A DNA stretch of 45,872 nt from Bacillota bacterium (GTDB lineage Bacteria > Bacillota > Sulfobacillia > JAIMAT01): positions 1 to 45,872 of the forward strand of contig JASBVS010000025.1 in the NCBI GenBank assembly GCA_029960955.1, written 5' to 3'. Shown piece after piece: positions 19,492-26,960 of the stretch (position 1 is its first letter; each line of letters opens with the position of its first letter). The position numbers were made by a program, and so were the translations under genes. The notes under the pieces are model-generated. The model was given only the letters and a program-made list of their open reading frames with translations, was not told the DNA's origin and did no database searches.

Positions 19492-19895
19492 CCGGCTTCT
19501 GGCTGATGGTGGCGCCCTGGGCGCTGGCCTTCCAGCCCAAGGGGGCCGACTGGACGGACGCCACGCTCGATTCGTTCTGGAGCGGTGTCGGTGTTACGGT
19601 AGTAGCGCTGGCAGGCGTCGTCCTCTTCCTGGGCACGCTGGTGGCCCAGCTGCGCCAGGCGGGCATCCTCGGCCGGCCGCGGCCGCAGCGCCGGGAGGAG
19701 CCGGAGGAGAGCCGGGTGGCGGCGGCGATGGCGCCGGCCCGCCTCGAGGAAGCGCTGGTGCCGCTGGCGGCCCGGCTCCTGGAGGAGCTGGCCGCCCAGC
19801 AGCGCCCGGACGGCTCCGACGCGCGCCAGGAAGCCGGCCGGGCTGGCGCCCTCCACCAGGGAACCGCGAGCGGCGAGCGGGGTGAGCGGTTGTGA
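19422..19895 (+). CDS. Small membrane protein with SPW-like hydrophobic pair
   Basis: 157-residue protein with two membrane helices: about residues 14-36 (GASLAALLAGFWLMVAPWAL) and 52-76 (VGVTVVALAGVVLFLGTLVAQL). The FWLMVAPWAL element resembles the SPW repeat (helix ending in a W-x-x-x-x-P-W/F pattern). The C-terminal half is charged and probably cytosolic. The ATG at 19422 follows GGGGAGGGAG and starts inside the exporter gene. A similar smaller protein is encoded next, so this may be a pair of interacting helical hairpins. Function unknown. Confidence 0.75.
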   Translation: MERGRPGVGKDLWGIGASLAALLAGFWLMVAPWALAFQPKGADWTDATLDSFWSGVGVTVVALAGVVLFLGTLVAQLRQAGILGRPRPQRREEPEESRVAAAMAPARLEEALVPLAARLLEELAAQQRPDGSDARQEAGRAGALHQGTASGERGERL

Positions 19896-20185
19896 CGCGG
19901 ATCTCGGCGGGCTTCTGGGCGCTGCTCCTGCTCTTCCTGGGCGGACTCTGGCTGGTGCTCTCGCCCTTCGTCGTCGTGGCGAGCCAGCCGCCCGGCCAGC
20001 CGTGGTCGTCGTCCACCATCTCCGACGTGGCCACCGGCGGCGCCGTCGCGCTGATCGCCCTGGCGGGCATGGTCGGCTACCTGGCTCTCTGGCTGCGGGA
20101 GTTGCTGGCGGGGGCGAACAGGGTGAGCGAGGAGCGGACGGCTGGCGGGGCGGCGGAAGCCGACTCGCCGCTCAGCCGGAACTGA
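19892..20185 (+). CDS. Second SPW-like two-helix membrane protein
   Basis: 97 residues starting at a GTG that overlaps the preceding stop. Helix 1 (FWALLLLFLGGLWLVLSPFVVV) carries W-L-V-L-S-P-F, close to the SPW consensus; helix 2 is GGAVALIALAGMVGYLALWL. Layout and spacing parallel the upstream 157-residue protein (WTDATLDSFWSG there, WSSSTISDVATGG here between helices). They look like diverged tandem paralogues. Expression is probably tied to the exporter operon. Role unknown. Confidence 0.72.
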   Translation: MTRISAGFWALLLLFLGGLWLVLSPFVVVASQPPGQPWSSSTISDVATGGAVALIALAGMVGYLALWLRELLAGANRVSEERTAGGAAEADSPLSRN

Positions 20186-21424
20186 TTGGAGGCGGGGGCC
20201 CAGGGGCTCTCCGGGCGGACTCGCCCGGGTGAGGCGTGGCGGCGAGCCGGATGGATCGTCGCCGCCTGGGCCGGATCGCGGCTGGCGCTCAGCTTCATCG
20301 GCTGGGCCGCCAGCCTGCGCATTCCCGGGGGTCGTCCGGCGCAGCCGTGGCCCATGTCGCAGGCGCCGCTCCTCTTCACCATGTGGGATCGCTACGACGC
20401 GCAGTGGTATCTGGAGATCGCGCGCTACGGCTACTCCGGCTTCCCCGTCCGCAGCCACTACTCGCCCGAGGCCTTCTTCCCGCTCTACCCGCTCCTGATC
20501 GGGGTGGGCGAGCGGCTGACGGGAGTGGACGGCGCGGTCGTCGGCGTCCTCCTCTCCAACCTCTTCCTCCTGCTCGGACTGGTCCTGCTGGAACGGCTGG
20601 TGGAGCGGCGCTTCGGCCCACGGGTGGCGCGGCGGGCGGTCCTTCTGCTCCTCCTCTTCCCGACCGCCTTCTATTTCTCCGCCATCTACACGGAGGCGCT
20701 CTTCCTCTTCGCCAGCGTGGCCGCCTTCTGGGCGGCGGAGCGGGAGCGCTGGACGTGGGCCGGCCTGGCCGGGGCGGCGGCGGCGCTGACGCGGAACCTG
20801 GGCGCGCTTCTGCTCCTGCCGCTGGCCTGGCTCGCCTGGGAGCGCTACGGGGCGGTCGGGCCGGCCGTGCGGCGGGCCGCGCCACTCCTCCTGATCCCCC
20901 TGGCCTTCGCCGCCTGGGCGGTCTTCCTCTGGCAGAGCACGGGCGATCCGCTCCGCTTCCTCCACGCCGAGAGCGGCTGGAACCGGCACCTCTCGCCGCC
21001 CTGGGCGGGCTTGGCCACGGCCTTCCAGCGGGTCGTGACGCCGCCCCCGCCCTCCCGCTGGCCCGCGGGCGTCTACGTCAGCGCCTGGCGCCCGCAGTTC
21101 GCGCCGCTCTACAGCACCATCGACGGGCTCGCGGCGGCAGGAGGGCTCCTCCTCGCGCTGCTGGGAAGGCGCTGGGGGCAGCCCTGGCCCTGGGTGGCCT
21201 GGGCGTTGCTCGGCCTCCTCATCCCCATGTCGGCGCCGACGCTCCACTCGATGACGCCGCTGGCCAGCATGTCGCGCTACGTGGTCGTCCTCTTCCCGCT
21301 GATGGTGACGCTGGCCCAGGCGGCGGAGCGCCGGCCCTGGCTGGAGACGGCGCTCCTGGCCGGCCTGCCCCTCGTCCAGGCCTTCTTCTTCACCCTCTTC
21401 ACGACCTGGAACTGGATCGCCTGA
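20186..21424 (+). CDS. GT-C mannosyltransferase-like membrane protein (PIG-V / Gpi18-like)
   Basis: 412-residue integral membrane glycosyltransferase with about 9-10 helices. The first extracytoplasmic loop has WDRYDAQWYLEIARYGY with the acidic residues expected to bind the lipid-phosphate sugar donor; FFPLYPLLIGVGERLTG follows, as in PIG-V/COG5542 proteins. It probably transfers a sugar from polyprenyl phosphate to an extracytoplasmic acceptor; the GT2 encoded convergently could make that donor. The start is uncertain: a TTG at 20186 touches the previous stop, with no clear ribosome binding site. A 285 bp internal piece (20576-20860) is duplicated, inverted and decayed at 24480-24768. Confidence 0.82.
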   Translation: MEAGAQGLSGRTRPGEAWRRAGWIVAAWAGSRLALSFIGWAASLRIPGGRPAQPWPMSQAPLLFTMWDRYDAQWYLEIARYGYSGFPVRSHYSPEAFFPLYPLLIGVGERLTGVDGAVVGVLLSNLFLLLGLVLLERLVERRFGPRVARRAVLLLLLFPTAFYFSAIYTEALFLFASVAAFWAAERERWTWAGLAGAAAALTRNLGALLLLPLAWLAWERYGAVGPAVRRAAPLLLIPLAFAAWAVFLWQSTGDPLRFLHAESGWNRHLSPPWAGLATAFQRVVTPPPPSRWPAGVYVSAWRPQFAPLYSTIDGLAAAGGLLLALLGRRWGQPWPWVAWALLGLLIPMSAPTLHSMTPLASMSRYVVVLFPLMVTLAQAAERRPWLETALLAGLPLVQAFFFTLFTTWNWIA

Positions 21425-21531
21425 AGCCGCCTCGGCCTGGCCGGCCGGACCGGGCCGCCGGCCGGGTCGGCTCACCGGCCGCGTCGGGGCCCGGCGAGCC
21501 CCGGAGGCGAGGAAGCCCCCGGGAGCGCACT

Positions 21532-22314
21532 TCAACGCGGCCGGCCCCGGCGCCGGGGTCCGGCTGCCAGCCTCTCCCGGGGCTGCGCGCGGCGGAGGTC
21601 GGCCCAGAGGCGGGCTAGCTCGCGGAAGGCGCGGAGCACCACGCGCGGATCGTTGCCCGTCGCCCGTCCGGCGGTGCGCGGGTAGTGGTGGACGGGCAGC
21701 TCGACGAGGCGGCAGCGGAGTCGTCGCACCTGGGCCAGCATCTCCGCGTTGATGGTGGCGCCGCTGGAGGTGAGCGTCAGCCGCCGGAGGACGTCCGCGC
21801 GGTAGAGCTTGAAGGCGCAGTCCACGTCGCGCACGCGGACGCCGAGGAGCAGGCGGACGAGGAGGTTCCAGGCGGCGGCGTTGAGGAGGCGGAGCGGGCC
21901 GTCCCGGCGGCGGGCGCGGTAGCCGACGAGGACGTCGGCGTTCTCCCGCTGCGCGAGGAAGCGCGCGAGGTCCCGCACGTCGAACTGGCCGTCGGAATCC
22001 ATGAAGAAGATCCAGCGCCCGCGGGCGGCGGCGAAGCCGGTCCTCAGGGCGGCCCCGTAGCCCAGGTTCCTGGGATGGCGCAGCAGGCGGACGGCCGGGT
22101 GCGCCTCGGCCAGCGCGGCGACGACGGCCGCGGTCCGGTCGTGGCTTCCGTCGTCGACCACCAGGATCTCGTGCTCCAGCGCGAGACCTTCCAGGAAGCG
22201 GCTCACCTCTTCCAGGGTGTCGCCGATGTTGGCCTCCTCGTCATAGGCGGGCAGGACCACGCTGAGCTCCGGCATCGTGACCCGCCCGGCCGTCTCCCCT
22301 CGGGGCTCTTCCAT
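21532..22314 (-). CDS. Family 2 glycosyltransferase (polyprenyl-phosphate hexose synthase-like)
   Basis: 260-residue GT2 without C-terminal membrane helices, resembling dolichol-phosphate mannose synthase. Motifs: LSVVLPAYDEEANIGDTL, ILVVDDGSHDRTAAVV (nucleotide-sugar binding), RHPRNLGYGAALRTGFAAA, FMDSDGQFD (metal-binding DxD), then DVDCAFKLYRADVL and VELPVHHYPRTAGRATG. The ATG at 22314 follows GAGGGAGGCGGGCG; a longer frame upstream has no family similarity. It faces the GT-C gene tail to tail, and a shared polyprenyl-phosphate sugar is the natural functional link (inference). Confidence 0.9.
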   Translation of the reverse strand: MEEPRGETAGRVTMPELSVVLPAYDEEANIGDTLEEVSRFLEGLALEHEILVVDDGSHDRTAAVVAALAEAHPAVRLLRHPRNLGYGAALRTGFAAARGRWIFFMDSDGQFDVRDLARFLAQRENADVLVGYRARRRDGPLRLLNAAAWNLLVRLLLGVRVRDVDCAFKLYRADVLRRLTLTSSGATINAEMLAQVRRLRCRLVELPVHHYPRTAGRATGNDPRVVLRAFRELARLWADLRRAQPRERLAAGPRRRGRPR

Positions 22315-22554
22315 CGCCCGCCTCCCTCTCGCTCCGGCGCGGGAACAGCACCAACCTACCGTACCTTCCGAAGCGGACCAAATCTGGAAGGCACGCCGGC
22401 GGACGGAGGGGCTCCGTTCCCCGGGGGAGGCGTGGCAGGAAGGGGTCAAGAGAAGCCGGCCCACGCATCCTTTCCCCGGCGCCGCCCGCCCTTCGCGCAG
22501 GATGCCCTGCTCAGTCTTCCCCGTGCTCAAGGGCGGGTGGAGCGGGTAGAGCGG

Positions 22555-22586
22555 GCGGGGCGGGTGCACCAGGGCACCCGCCCCGC
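22555..22586 (-). terminator. Strong hairpin after the secreted-protein gene
   Basis: GCGGGGCGGGTGC (22555-22567) pairs perfectly over 13 bp with 22574-22586, with a 6-nt loop. It lies about 35 bp past the stop of the minus-strand gene ending at 22620. No T-run follows. The rest of the 305 bp gap to the GT2 start holds no gene that I can see. Confidence 0.55.
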
Positions 22587-22619
22587 GCGGCCCGGCTCAG
22601 GACGGACCCGGCCGGCGGT

Positions 22620-23204
22620 TCAGTTGCTGCTCTGCGGCGCGGTGCTCTGCGGAGCCGGCAGAGAGCCCGAGGAGTTCGGCCGGCCGGTTCCCGTCCGCGT
22701 GAAGTTGGCCTCCAGCCGCTTCTGCAGCTGCGAGAGGATCTGCTGCTCCTGCTGGGCCGTCAGGACGCCCTGCTGGACGCGCACGTCCAACGCCGCCTTG
22801 GGCGCGGCCAGGACCGCGTTGATCAGCGTATCGAGCGAGACGCCCTTGGACTGCGCGATCTGGGCGATCGACTGGCCGCTCTGGCGGGCCTGGACGAGCT
22901 CCTGCACCGTCATGCCCAGCTCCTTGGCGACGACCGCGGGTCCGCCCGCCGCCCAGCCCATCCTCGCGTAGCGTGCGCCCGCTCCCCGCCTGTGGCCCTG
23001 GCCGGGAGCCGGCTGGCCGGGCGTCGACCCGTTCGGCGCCTGCTGGACGACCAGCCCCGGATGGGCGGGAGGAAGCAGGGCGGCGACAGGCGCCGTCGGC
23101 GCCGCCGCCTGCGTGGCGCCGGTGAGGAGCGCCCCCGCCAGTGCGCCCGCGCCGAGCGCCAGCACCAGCGCGGCCACGGCAAGGATCTTCATCGATCGGG
23201 ACAT
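22620..23204 (-). CDS. Secreted protein with DUF2680-like domain
   Basis: 194 residues with an N-terminal signal peptide (KILAVAALVLALGAGALAGALLTGA), a Pro/Gly-rich linker to about residue 85, and a helical domain at about 88-165. The domain reads VAKELGMTVQELVQARQSGQSIAQIAQSKGVSLDTLINAVLA, then a helix with VLTAQQEQQILSQLQKRLEANF. This two-part pattern matches the DUF2680-type extracytoplasmic domain common in Bacillota. The tail is Ser/Pro/Gln-rich. The start has GGAAGGAGGGGAGC upstream. Expressed from its own TTGACA promoter. Function unknown. Confidence 0.8.
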   Translation of the reverse strand: MSRSMKILAVAALVLALGAGALAGALLTGATQAAAPTAPVAALLPPAHPGLVVQQAPNGSTPGQPAPGQGHRRGAGARYARMGWAAGGPAVVAKELGMTVQELVQARQSGQSIAQIAQSKGVSLDTLINAVLAAPKAALDVRVQQGVLTAQQEQQILSQLQKRLEANFTRTGTGRPNSSGSLPAPQSTAPQSSN

Positions 23205-23243
23205 CGTGCTCCCCTCCTTCCGGCCCTAGCCTGCCCCGCTGCC

Positions 23244-23270
23244 TTCGTATCCCCGTCGTGAGTCTGTCAA
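23244..23270 (-). promoter_or_regulatory. Sigma-A promoter candidate for the secreted DUF2680-like protein
   Basis: On the minus strand a perfect TTGACA (23265-23270) is followed after 15 bp by TACGAA (23244-23249), 40 bp before the ATG at 23204. The -35 is excellent, the -10 and spacing mediocre. The rest of 23271-23508 holds no gene that I can see. Confidence 0.45.
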
Positions 23271-23508
23271 GATTTTGTGGAAGCGCCGGTCGCCCCGCCC
23301 GCCGCTCGGCCGGTGGTCCGAGAAGTCGATCCCGCGATCCGCGGGGAGGTCGCACGCCGAGCGCCTGGGACTTCCTGGTAATCATGCCGACCGCGGGGCG
23401 TGACGGGCGGTGGACGAAGGGAAGCCGGTCGTTTGGCCGGGTTCCGGCGTCTAAAGGTGCAGGAGGAAAGGGGTGGAAGGCCGGCGGAGGGCGGCGGGAC
23501 GGCGCTGT

Positions 23509-23535
23509 GAGTTACACTGGTGGCGACCGTAACTC
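23509..23535. promoter_or_regulatory. Inverted repeat, probable operator of the toxin-antitoxin pair
   Basis: GAGTTAC (23509-23515) and GTAACTC (23529-23535) form a perfect 7-bp inverted repeat with a 13-bp spacer, ending 13 bp before the antitoxin start codon. Ribbon-helix-helix antitoxins normally repress their own operon at such sites; binding here is inferred. Confidence 0.55.
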
Positions 23536-23548
23536 GAGGTGATCCGAC

Positions 23549-23968
23549 GTGTCGAAGGTGGTCAGCATGCGTCTCAAGGAGGGCCAGTGGGAGCGTTTGG
23601 AGCGGATGGCGAGGAGGTTGGGGCGGACGCCGAGCGAGACGTCGGTGCTGCTTCTGGAAGAGGCCCTCAGGACGGCGGAGTTCGGCTTCATCCAGTTCCG
23701 GGACTCGGCCGCCGGCCGGCAGGCGTATGTCCTCGGCACGAGCCTCGCCGTCTGGGAGGTGGCTCTGCTGGCGCGGTTCTTTGGGGGTGACGCCGAGCGC
23801 CTGGCGGAGCACCTGGGCTGGCCGCCTGCCAAGGTGCGGGCCGCGCTCCACTACGCCGAGGCCTACCCGGAGGAGATCGAGGCGGCGATCCGGGATAACG
23901 AGCCCGCGCTGGAGCGGCTGCGGCGCATGTTGCCTGGGACGGAGAGCTTCGTCGTGGAACCGCGATGA
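23549..23968 (+). CDS. Antitoxin: ribbon-helix-helix N-terminus plus DUF433-like domain
   Basis: 139 residues from a GTG preceded by GAGGTGAT. Residues 1-40 (VSMRLKEGQWERLERMARRLGRTPSETSVLLLEEALR) form a ribbon-helix-helix DNA-binding unit; residues about 60-125 (GTSLAVWEVALLARFFGGDAERLAEHLGWPPAKVRAALHYAEAYPEEIEAAI) match DUF433-type antitoxin domains. It overlaps the next gene by ATGA, the typical arrangement with a DUF5615 PIN-like toxin. It is expected to neutralise that toxin and repress the operon through the upstream inverted repeat. Confidence 0.85.
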   Translation: MSKVVSMRLKEGQWERLERMARRLGRTPSETSVLLLEEALRTAEFGFIQFRDSAAGRQAYVLGTSLAVWEVALLARFFGGDAERLAEHLGWPPAKVRAALHYAEAYPEEIEAAIRDNEPALERLRRMLPGTESFVVEPR

Positions 23969-24330
23969 GGCTTCTGCTGGACGAGCACATCGGCCCGGCC
24001 GTGGCCAAGGCGCTGGCGCGGGCAGGGGTGGACGCGGTGGCGCTGCGGGAGTGGCGGTCGGGACGCTTCCTGGAGGCGCCCGACGAGGAGATTCTCTCGG
24101 AGGCGGCGGAGGAAGCCCGGGTTCTGGTGACGTTCGATCAACGGACGGTTCCGCCCCTTCTGAAGGCGTGGGCGGAGGCCGGCCGGAGCCATGGAGGCGT
24201 CATCTTCGTGGACTACCGGACGCTTCCGCCGAACGACGTCGGAGGGATGGCTCGGGCCCTCTTGCGCCTGAACGAGCGCCTCGGAGAGGCCGAGTGGCGG
24301 GACAGGGTGGTCTACCTGGCACGCGCGTGA
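23965..24330 (+). CDS. DUF5615 PIN-like toxin
   Basis: 121-residue predicted PIN-fold nuclease toxin. The N-terminal RLLLDEHIGPAVAKAL holds the first acidic residue; APDEEILSEAAEEARVLVTFDQ holds the second acidic cluster and the D-x-x-I-L...V-L-V-T-x-D pattern of DUF5615. Length is normal. The ATG lies within the antitoxin's last codons, ensuring coupled synthesis. The usual target is RNA, but activity is not shown by sequence alone. The neighbours downstream are mobile-element remains. Confidence 0.85.
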   Translation: MRLLLDEHIGPAVAKALARAGVDAVALREWRSGRFLEAPDEEILSEAAEEARVLVTFDQRTVPPLLKAWAEAGRSHGGVIFVDYRTLPPNDVGGMARALLRLNERLGEAEWRDRVVYLARA

Positions 24331-24365
24331 CGGCCGGGGGTTTGGTCAAGTATGAGTGACGCCGG

Positions 24366-24479
24366 TCAGAGGATGGGCACTGAGGCCCAGGGCAGGTCGC
24401 GGAGGCTTCGCCGGGTCCCGTTGCGGCCACGCCGGGAGAGCCGGCCGCAGCCCGGGCAGGCTGACTCCCGGCGCGTGGA
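24366..24479 (-). mobile_element. ISL3-family transposase remnant
   Basis: A minus-strand stretch of about 37 codons reads ESACPGCGRLSRR then RRSLRDLPWASVPIL and stop. This matches the N-terminal zinc-finger region of ISL3-type transposases (CPxCG, then R-x-L-x-D-L-P-W-x-G/S-x-P-V). The rest of the element, including the catalytic core and both ends, is absent. It abuts the duplicated mannosyltransferase fragment. Confidence 0.6.
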
Positions 24480-24768
24480 CCCGACCGCCCCGTAGCGCTC
24501 CCAGGCGAGCCAGGCCAGCGGCAGGGAGCAGAGCGCGCCCAGGTTCCGCGTCAGCGCCGCCGCCGCCCACAGCCAGGGGCGGCCCACGTCCAGCGCTCCC
24601 GCTCCGCCGCCCAGAAGGCGGCCACGCTGGCAGCGAAGAGGAAGAGCGCCTCCCGTGTAGATGGCGGAGGAAATAGAAGGCGGTCGGGAAGGAGGGCAGA
24701 AGGACCGCCCGCCGCGCCACCCGTGGGCCGAAGCGCCGCTCCACCAGCCGTTCCAGCAGGACCAGTCC
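24480..24768 (-). pseudogene. Inverted, decayed duplicate of part of the GT-C mannosyltransferase gene
   Basis: Read on the minus strand, this segment is nearly identical to 20576-20860 (285 bp) of the mannosyltransferase gene, from GGACTGGTCCTGCTGG to GGGGCGGTCGGG. At least half a dozen small indels, for example in the TTCTGCTCCTCCTC and TATTTCTCCGCC stretches, break the frame repeatedly. Near-identity of the rest implies a recent copy. It interrupts the 3' end of the AbiEii-like gene on one side and meets the ISL3 remnant on the other. Confidence 0.85.
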
Positions 24769-25408
24769 ATTTAGGAGGGATCTTCTCCAGCTCCTCGAAG
24801 CTCGTGCGCTCGCGCAGGGTCGCCACGGCCGCTTCCTTGTCCTCCAAGTCCGCCGTGTAGAGAAGCTGCTGGAAGAACAGCCGCGGCGAAAACGCCTGTT
24901 CTCCGTCCAGTCGGAACGCCTCCTGGGCCTCGCGCACCAACTCCTCAAGACTCATCCGCCCGGAACGGAGAATCCAGGCGAGGTCGATGTAATCCCGCGC
25001 CACCGCCCTGCGCCCGATCGCCAAGGCCTTCTGGAGAGCGATGTCGCGAACGTCGGCCACCGCCACGCCGTCCGGCTCCAGGAACGGGTACCGGTGGGGA
25101 TACGGAAACGCGAGGAACCTCACCTGGATCCCCCGGATCTCGATCCAGATTTGGTCAGGCTCGCGGAGCACCGTCCTCACCGCGGCTTCTCCGAAGAGCC
25201 TGATGCACCGATCCTGGACTCGAGCCGCCGGGATCGTGCGCACCGGCTCCCGGGTGAACAGATCCAGGTCGAGCGAGATCCGATGGTCCAGCTGAACGGC
25301 CTGCGCCGTGCCGCCGGTCAGGTAGTAGGCCTCAAGCAGACGCGCGTCCCTGAGCTGTCGGAGTACGTCGGAGGTCGAGCCGGCCAGCTTCTCCAGGAGA
25401 CCGGCCAT
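24551..25408 (-). CDS. AbiEii-type nucleotidyltransferase toxin, 3' end replaced by duplicated sequence
   Basis: The genuine part runs from the ATG at 25408 to about 24769 (213 residues). It has the nucleotidyltransferase core YLTGGTAQAVQLDHRISLDLDLFT, then VRFLAFPYPHRYPF, VADVRDIALQKALAIGRRAVARDYIDLAWIL and a helical C-terminal part ending SFEELEKIPPK. The remaining 72 codons to 24551 are out-of-frame mannosyltransferase-derived sequence, not toxin. The catalytic core (GG...DLDLF) is intact, so activity may survive. It starts 4 bp after its DUF6922-like partner. Such pairs act as type IV-like toxin-antitoxin or abortive-infection modules. Confidence 0.82.
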   Translation of the reverse strand: MAGLLEKLAGSTSDVLRQLRDARLLEAYYLTGGTAQAVQLDHRISLDLDLFTREPVRTIPAARVQDRCIRLFGEAAVRTVLREPDQIWIEIRGIQVRFLAFPYPHRYPFLEPDGVAVADVRDIALQKALAIGRRAVARDYIDLAWILRSGRMSLEELVREAQEAFRLDGEQAFSPRLFFQQLLYTADLEDKEAAVATLRERTSFEELEKIPPKWTGPAGTAGGAALRPTGGAAGGPSALLPDRLLFPPPSTREALFLFAASVAAFWAAERERWTWAAPGCGRRRR

Positions 25409-25412
25409 CAGG

Positions 25413-25736
25413 TCAGACCCCCGGCACCAGCCGCGTGGGCACCCACCGGCTGCGGGGCGACGGCGGATCCAGCGCCCTGTTCCAGAACACGACGCTCCAG
25501 AAGTTCGCCACCGTGTGCGGGAGCACCCGGTGGCCCCCGAGGTCCCGCTCCACGACCGCCTTCACCCGCTCCCACCCGTACGTCGAGAAGAGCCACTTCC
25601 AGTGCTCCAGATCGCCGTACAGCAGCACCGTCAGGATGATCCATTCGGCATCCCTGGTCGGGTCGATGCTATCGGGAGCGTAGTTGTGGAAGAGCGGCCG
25701 GAGGATCTCCGGCAGTGGCCACGCCTGCCCGTCCAT
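25413..25736 (-). CDS. DUF6922-like partner of the AbiEii toxin
   Basis: 107 residues from the ATG at 25736, preceded by GAGGGG. The sequence LPEILRPLFHNYAPDSIDPTRDAEWIILTVLLYGDLEHWKWLFSTYG, then ERVKAVVERDLGGHRVLPHTVANFWSVVF, follows the pattern of DUF6922 proteins that precede AbiEii-type nucleotidyltransferases. The likely role is antitoxin or regulator; this comes from family context. A longer frame to 26087 exists, but the added sequence has no similarity. Confidence 0.72.
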   Translation of the reverse strand: MDGQAWPLPEILRPLFHNYAPDSIDPTRDAEWIILTVLLYGDLEHWKWLFSTYGWERVKAVVERDLGGHRVLPHTVANFWSVVFWNRALDPPSPRSRWVPTRLVPGV

Positions 25737-25894
25737 GGCGATCCCCTCGGCTCCCAGCCTACTACGTCTCGAGAAGCCACCCTGCACCGCCTCATGCTGC
25801 ACACGGCCGGCTCCTGGTTCGCAGTGCGCGGGTTGCGCTCGAGGGAACCCAGGCGCAGGGCCACATACGAAAGGCGCCGGCCGAGACGAAGGGT

Positions 25895-26077
25895 AGCGCA
25901 CGGTTCGCCGGTATGGTCGTCCCCAGGGAGACCGTCGCGGTTGCGGTCGCGGAGGAGGGGCGAGGGCACCCGGTACTGGGGCACGATCGCCAATCCCCCG
26001 AAGAGGCGCGCAGGCTGGTGCGGAAGCACGGCCAGCCAGAGGGTTTGATGGTCGCCTGCGAGGCCGGACCGGCTTGA
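25895..26077 (+). mobile_element. IS110-family transposase remnant
   Basis: About 60 codons read RFAGMVVPRETVAVAVAEE, then LGHDRQSPEEARRLVRKHGQPEG, then VACEAGPA and stop. This matches the N-terminus of IS110-type transposases (GxDVHKxxIAVAVAE ... LGxIxNxPEAxRRLVRK ... YEAGPTG). The catalytic DVHK has become VVPR and the sequence ends at EAGP, so it is a dead fragment. Between 25737 and 25894, and between 26078 and 26210, I see nothing else. Confidence 0.7.
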
Positions 26078-26210
26078 CGCTTATCACGGCTGGATCAAGG
26101 CTTCCTGCGAGTCGAAGGGGCCGGCACCCGGCCCGCTGGCGGTCGACCCGCGGCCGTCCCCGCAGGTCGAGAGCGCATGCAGCCGCGCGAGGAGCCGGAA
26201 CCGCCGCCGG

Positions 26211-26960
26211 CTACGGCCGGGTGGCGAGCACGAGACCGACGAGCAGCCAGAGTGTCCCCGAGAGAGTCTCCTCGAGGCCGAGCCGCTTGAAGTCGGCGCG
26301 CGCCCGCGGCCGCCAGGCCGTCCAGGCAAGGTGGAGCAGTTCGGGCGACCAGGCCAGGGCGGCCACGGCAGGCAGGCCGGAGAGCGGCGCCAGCGCGGCC
26401 AGGGCGGCAACCCCGAGAGCCGCCCCGCCGCACGCGCCCAGGAAGAGGCGCAGCGCGGAGCGGCGCCGCTCGCCCTCGACGGCGCCGCTCCGCCGCCAGT
26501 CGATGAAGCGGTCCACGTGCAGCGCTCCCAGCGTGAAGGGCAGCCATGCCAGCAGCCAGACCGCCAGCTGGAAGGCGAGCGGCGCTCCCAGCGCGGCCGC
26601 CGTGGCCGGCGCGCCGGCGGTCAGACCGAGCACGCCCATCAACTCGCGCAGGAGCGTCTGGCGGGGCGAGAGGCGGCCGGCGCGAGCGAAGGCGAGGTCG
26701 CCGCCCAGGACGGCCAGCGCCAGGAGGGCCCAGCCGGCCAGCGCGGGGGAACGGGAGAGGAGGAGCGCCGCGAGGCCGGCCGCTCCGGCCAACAGGAGCG
26801 GTGCGGTCGCCGCCGCCGGGCTCCCGGCCCGGCGGACGCGCAGGCGGAGCGGTTCGCGGGCGAGGAAGAGCGCCAGGATGGCGAGCAGCGCGGGCCCCGC
26901 GGCGGGCTTCCAGGCGCGCAGGGCGAGGAGCGGCAGGAGCGGCGGCAGGGCGAGCATCAC
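26211..26960 (-). CDS. YwiC-like membrane protein (start uncertain)
   Basis: 249 residues as counted from GTG 26960, with about 7-8 hydrophobic helices. LALPPLLPLLALRAW, LFLAREPLRLRVRRAG and a late GALHVDRFIDWRRSG loop fit the YwiC family of Bacillota. The family's N-terminal PREHGSW motif is encoded in frame just upstream of that GTG (26961-26981), so the real start must be further out. No ATG, GTG or TTG is found there, only CTG codons at 26982 and 27003. Function unknown. Confidence 0.75.
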   Translation of the reverse strand: MMLALPPLLPLLALRAWKPAAGPALLAILALFLAREPLRLRVRRAGSPAAATAPLLLAGAAGLAALLLSRSPALAGWALLALAVLGGDLAFARAGRLSPRQTLLRELMGVLGLTAGAPATAAALGAPLAFQLAVWLLAWLPFTLGALHVDRFIDWRRSGAVEGERRRSALRLFLGACGGAALGVAALAALAPLSGLPAVAALAWSPELLHLAWTAWRPRARADFKRLGLEETLSGTLWLLVGLVLATRP

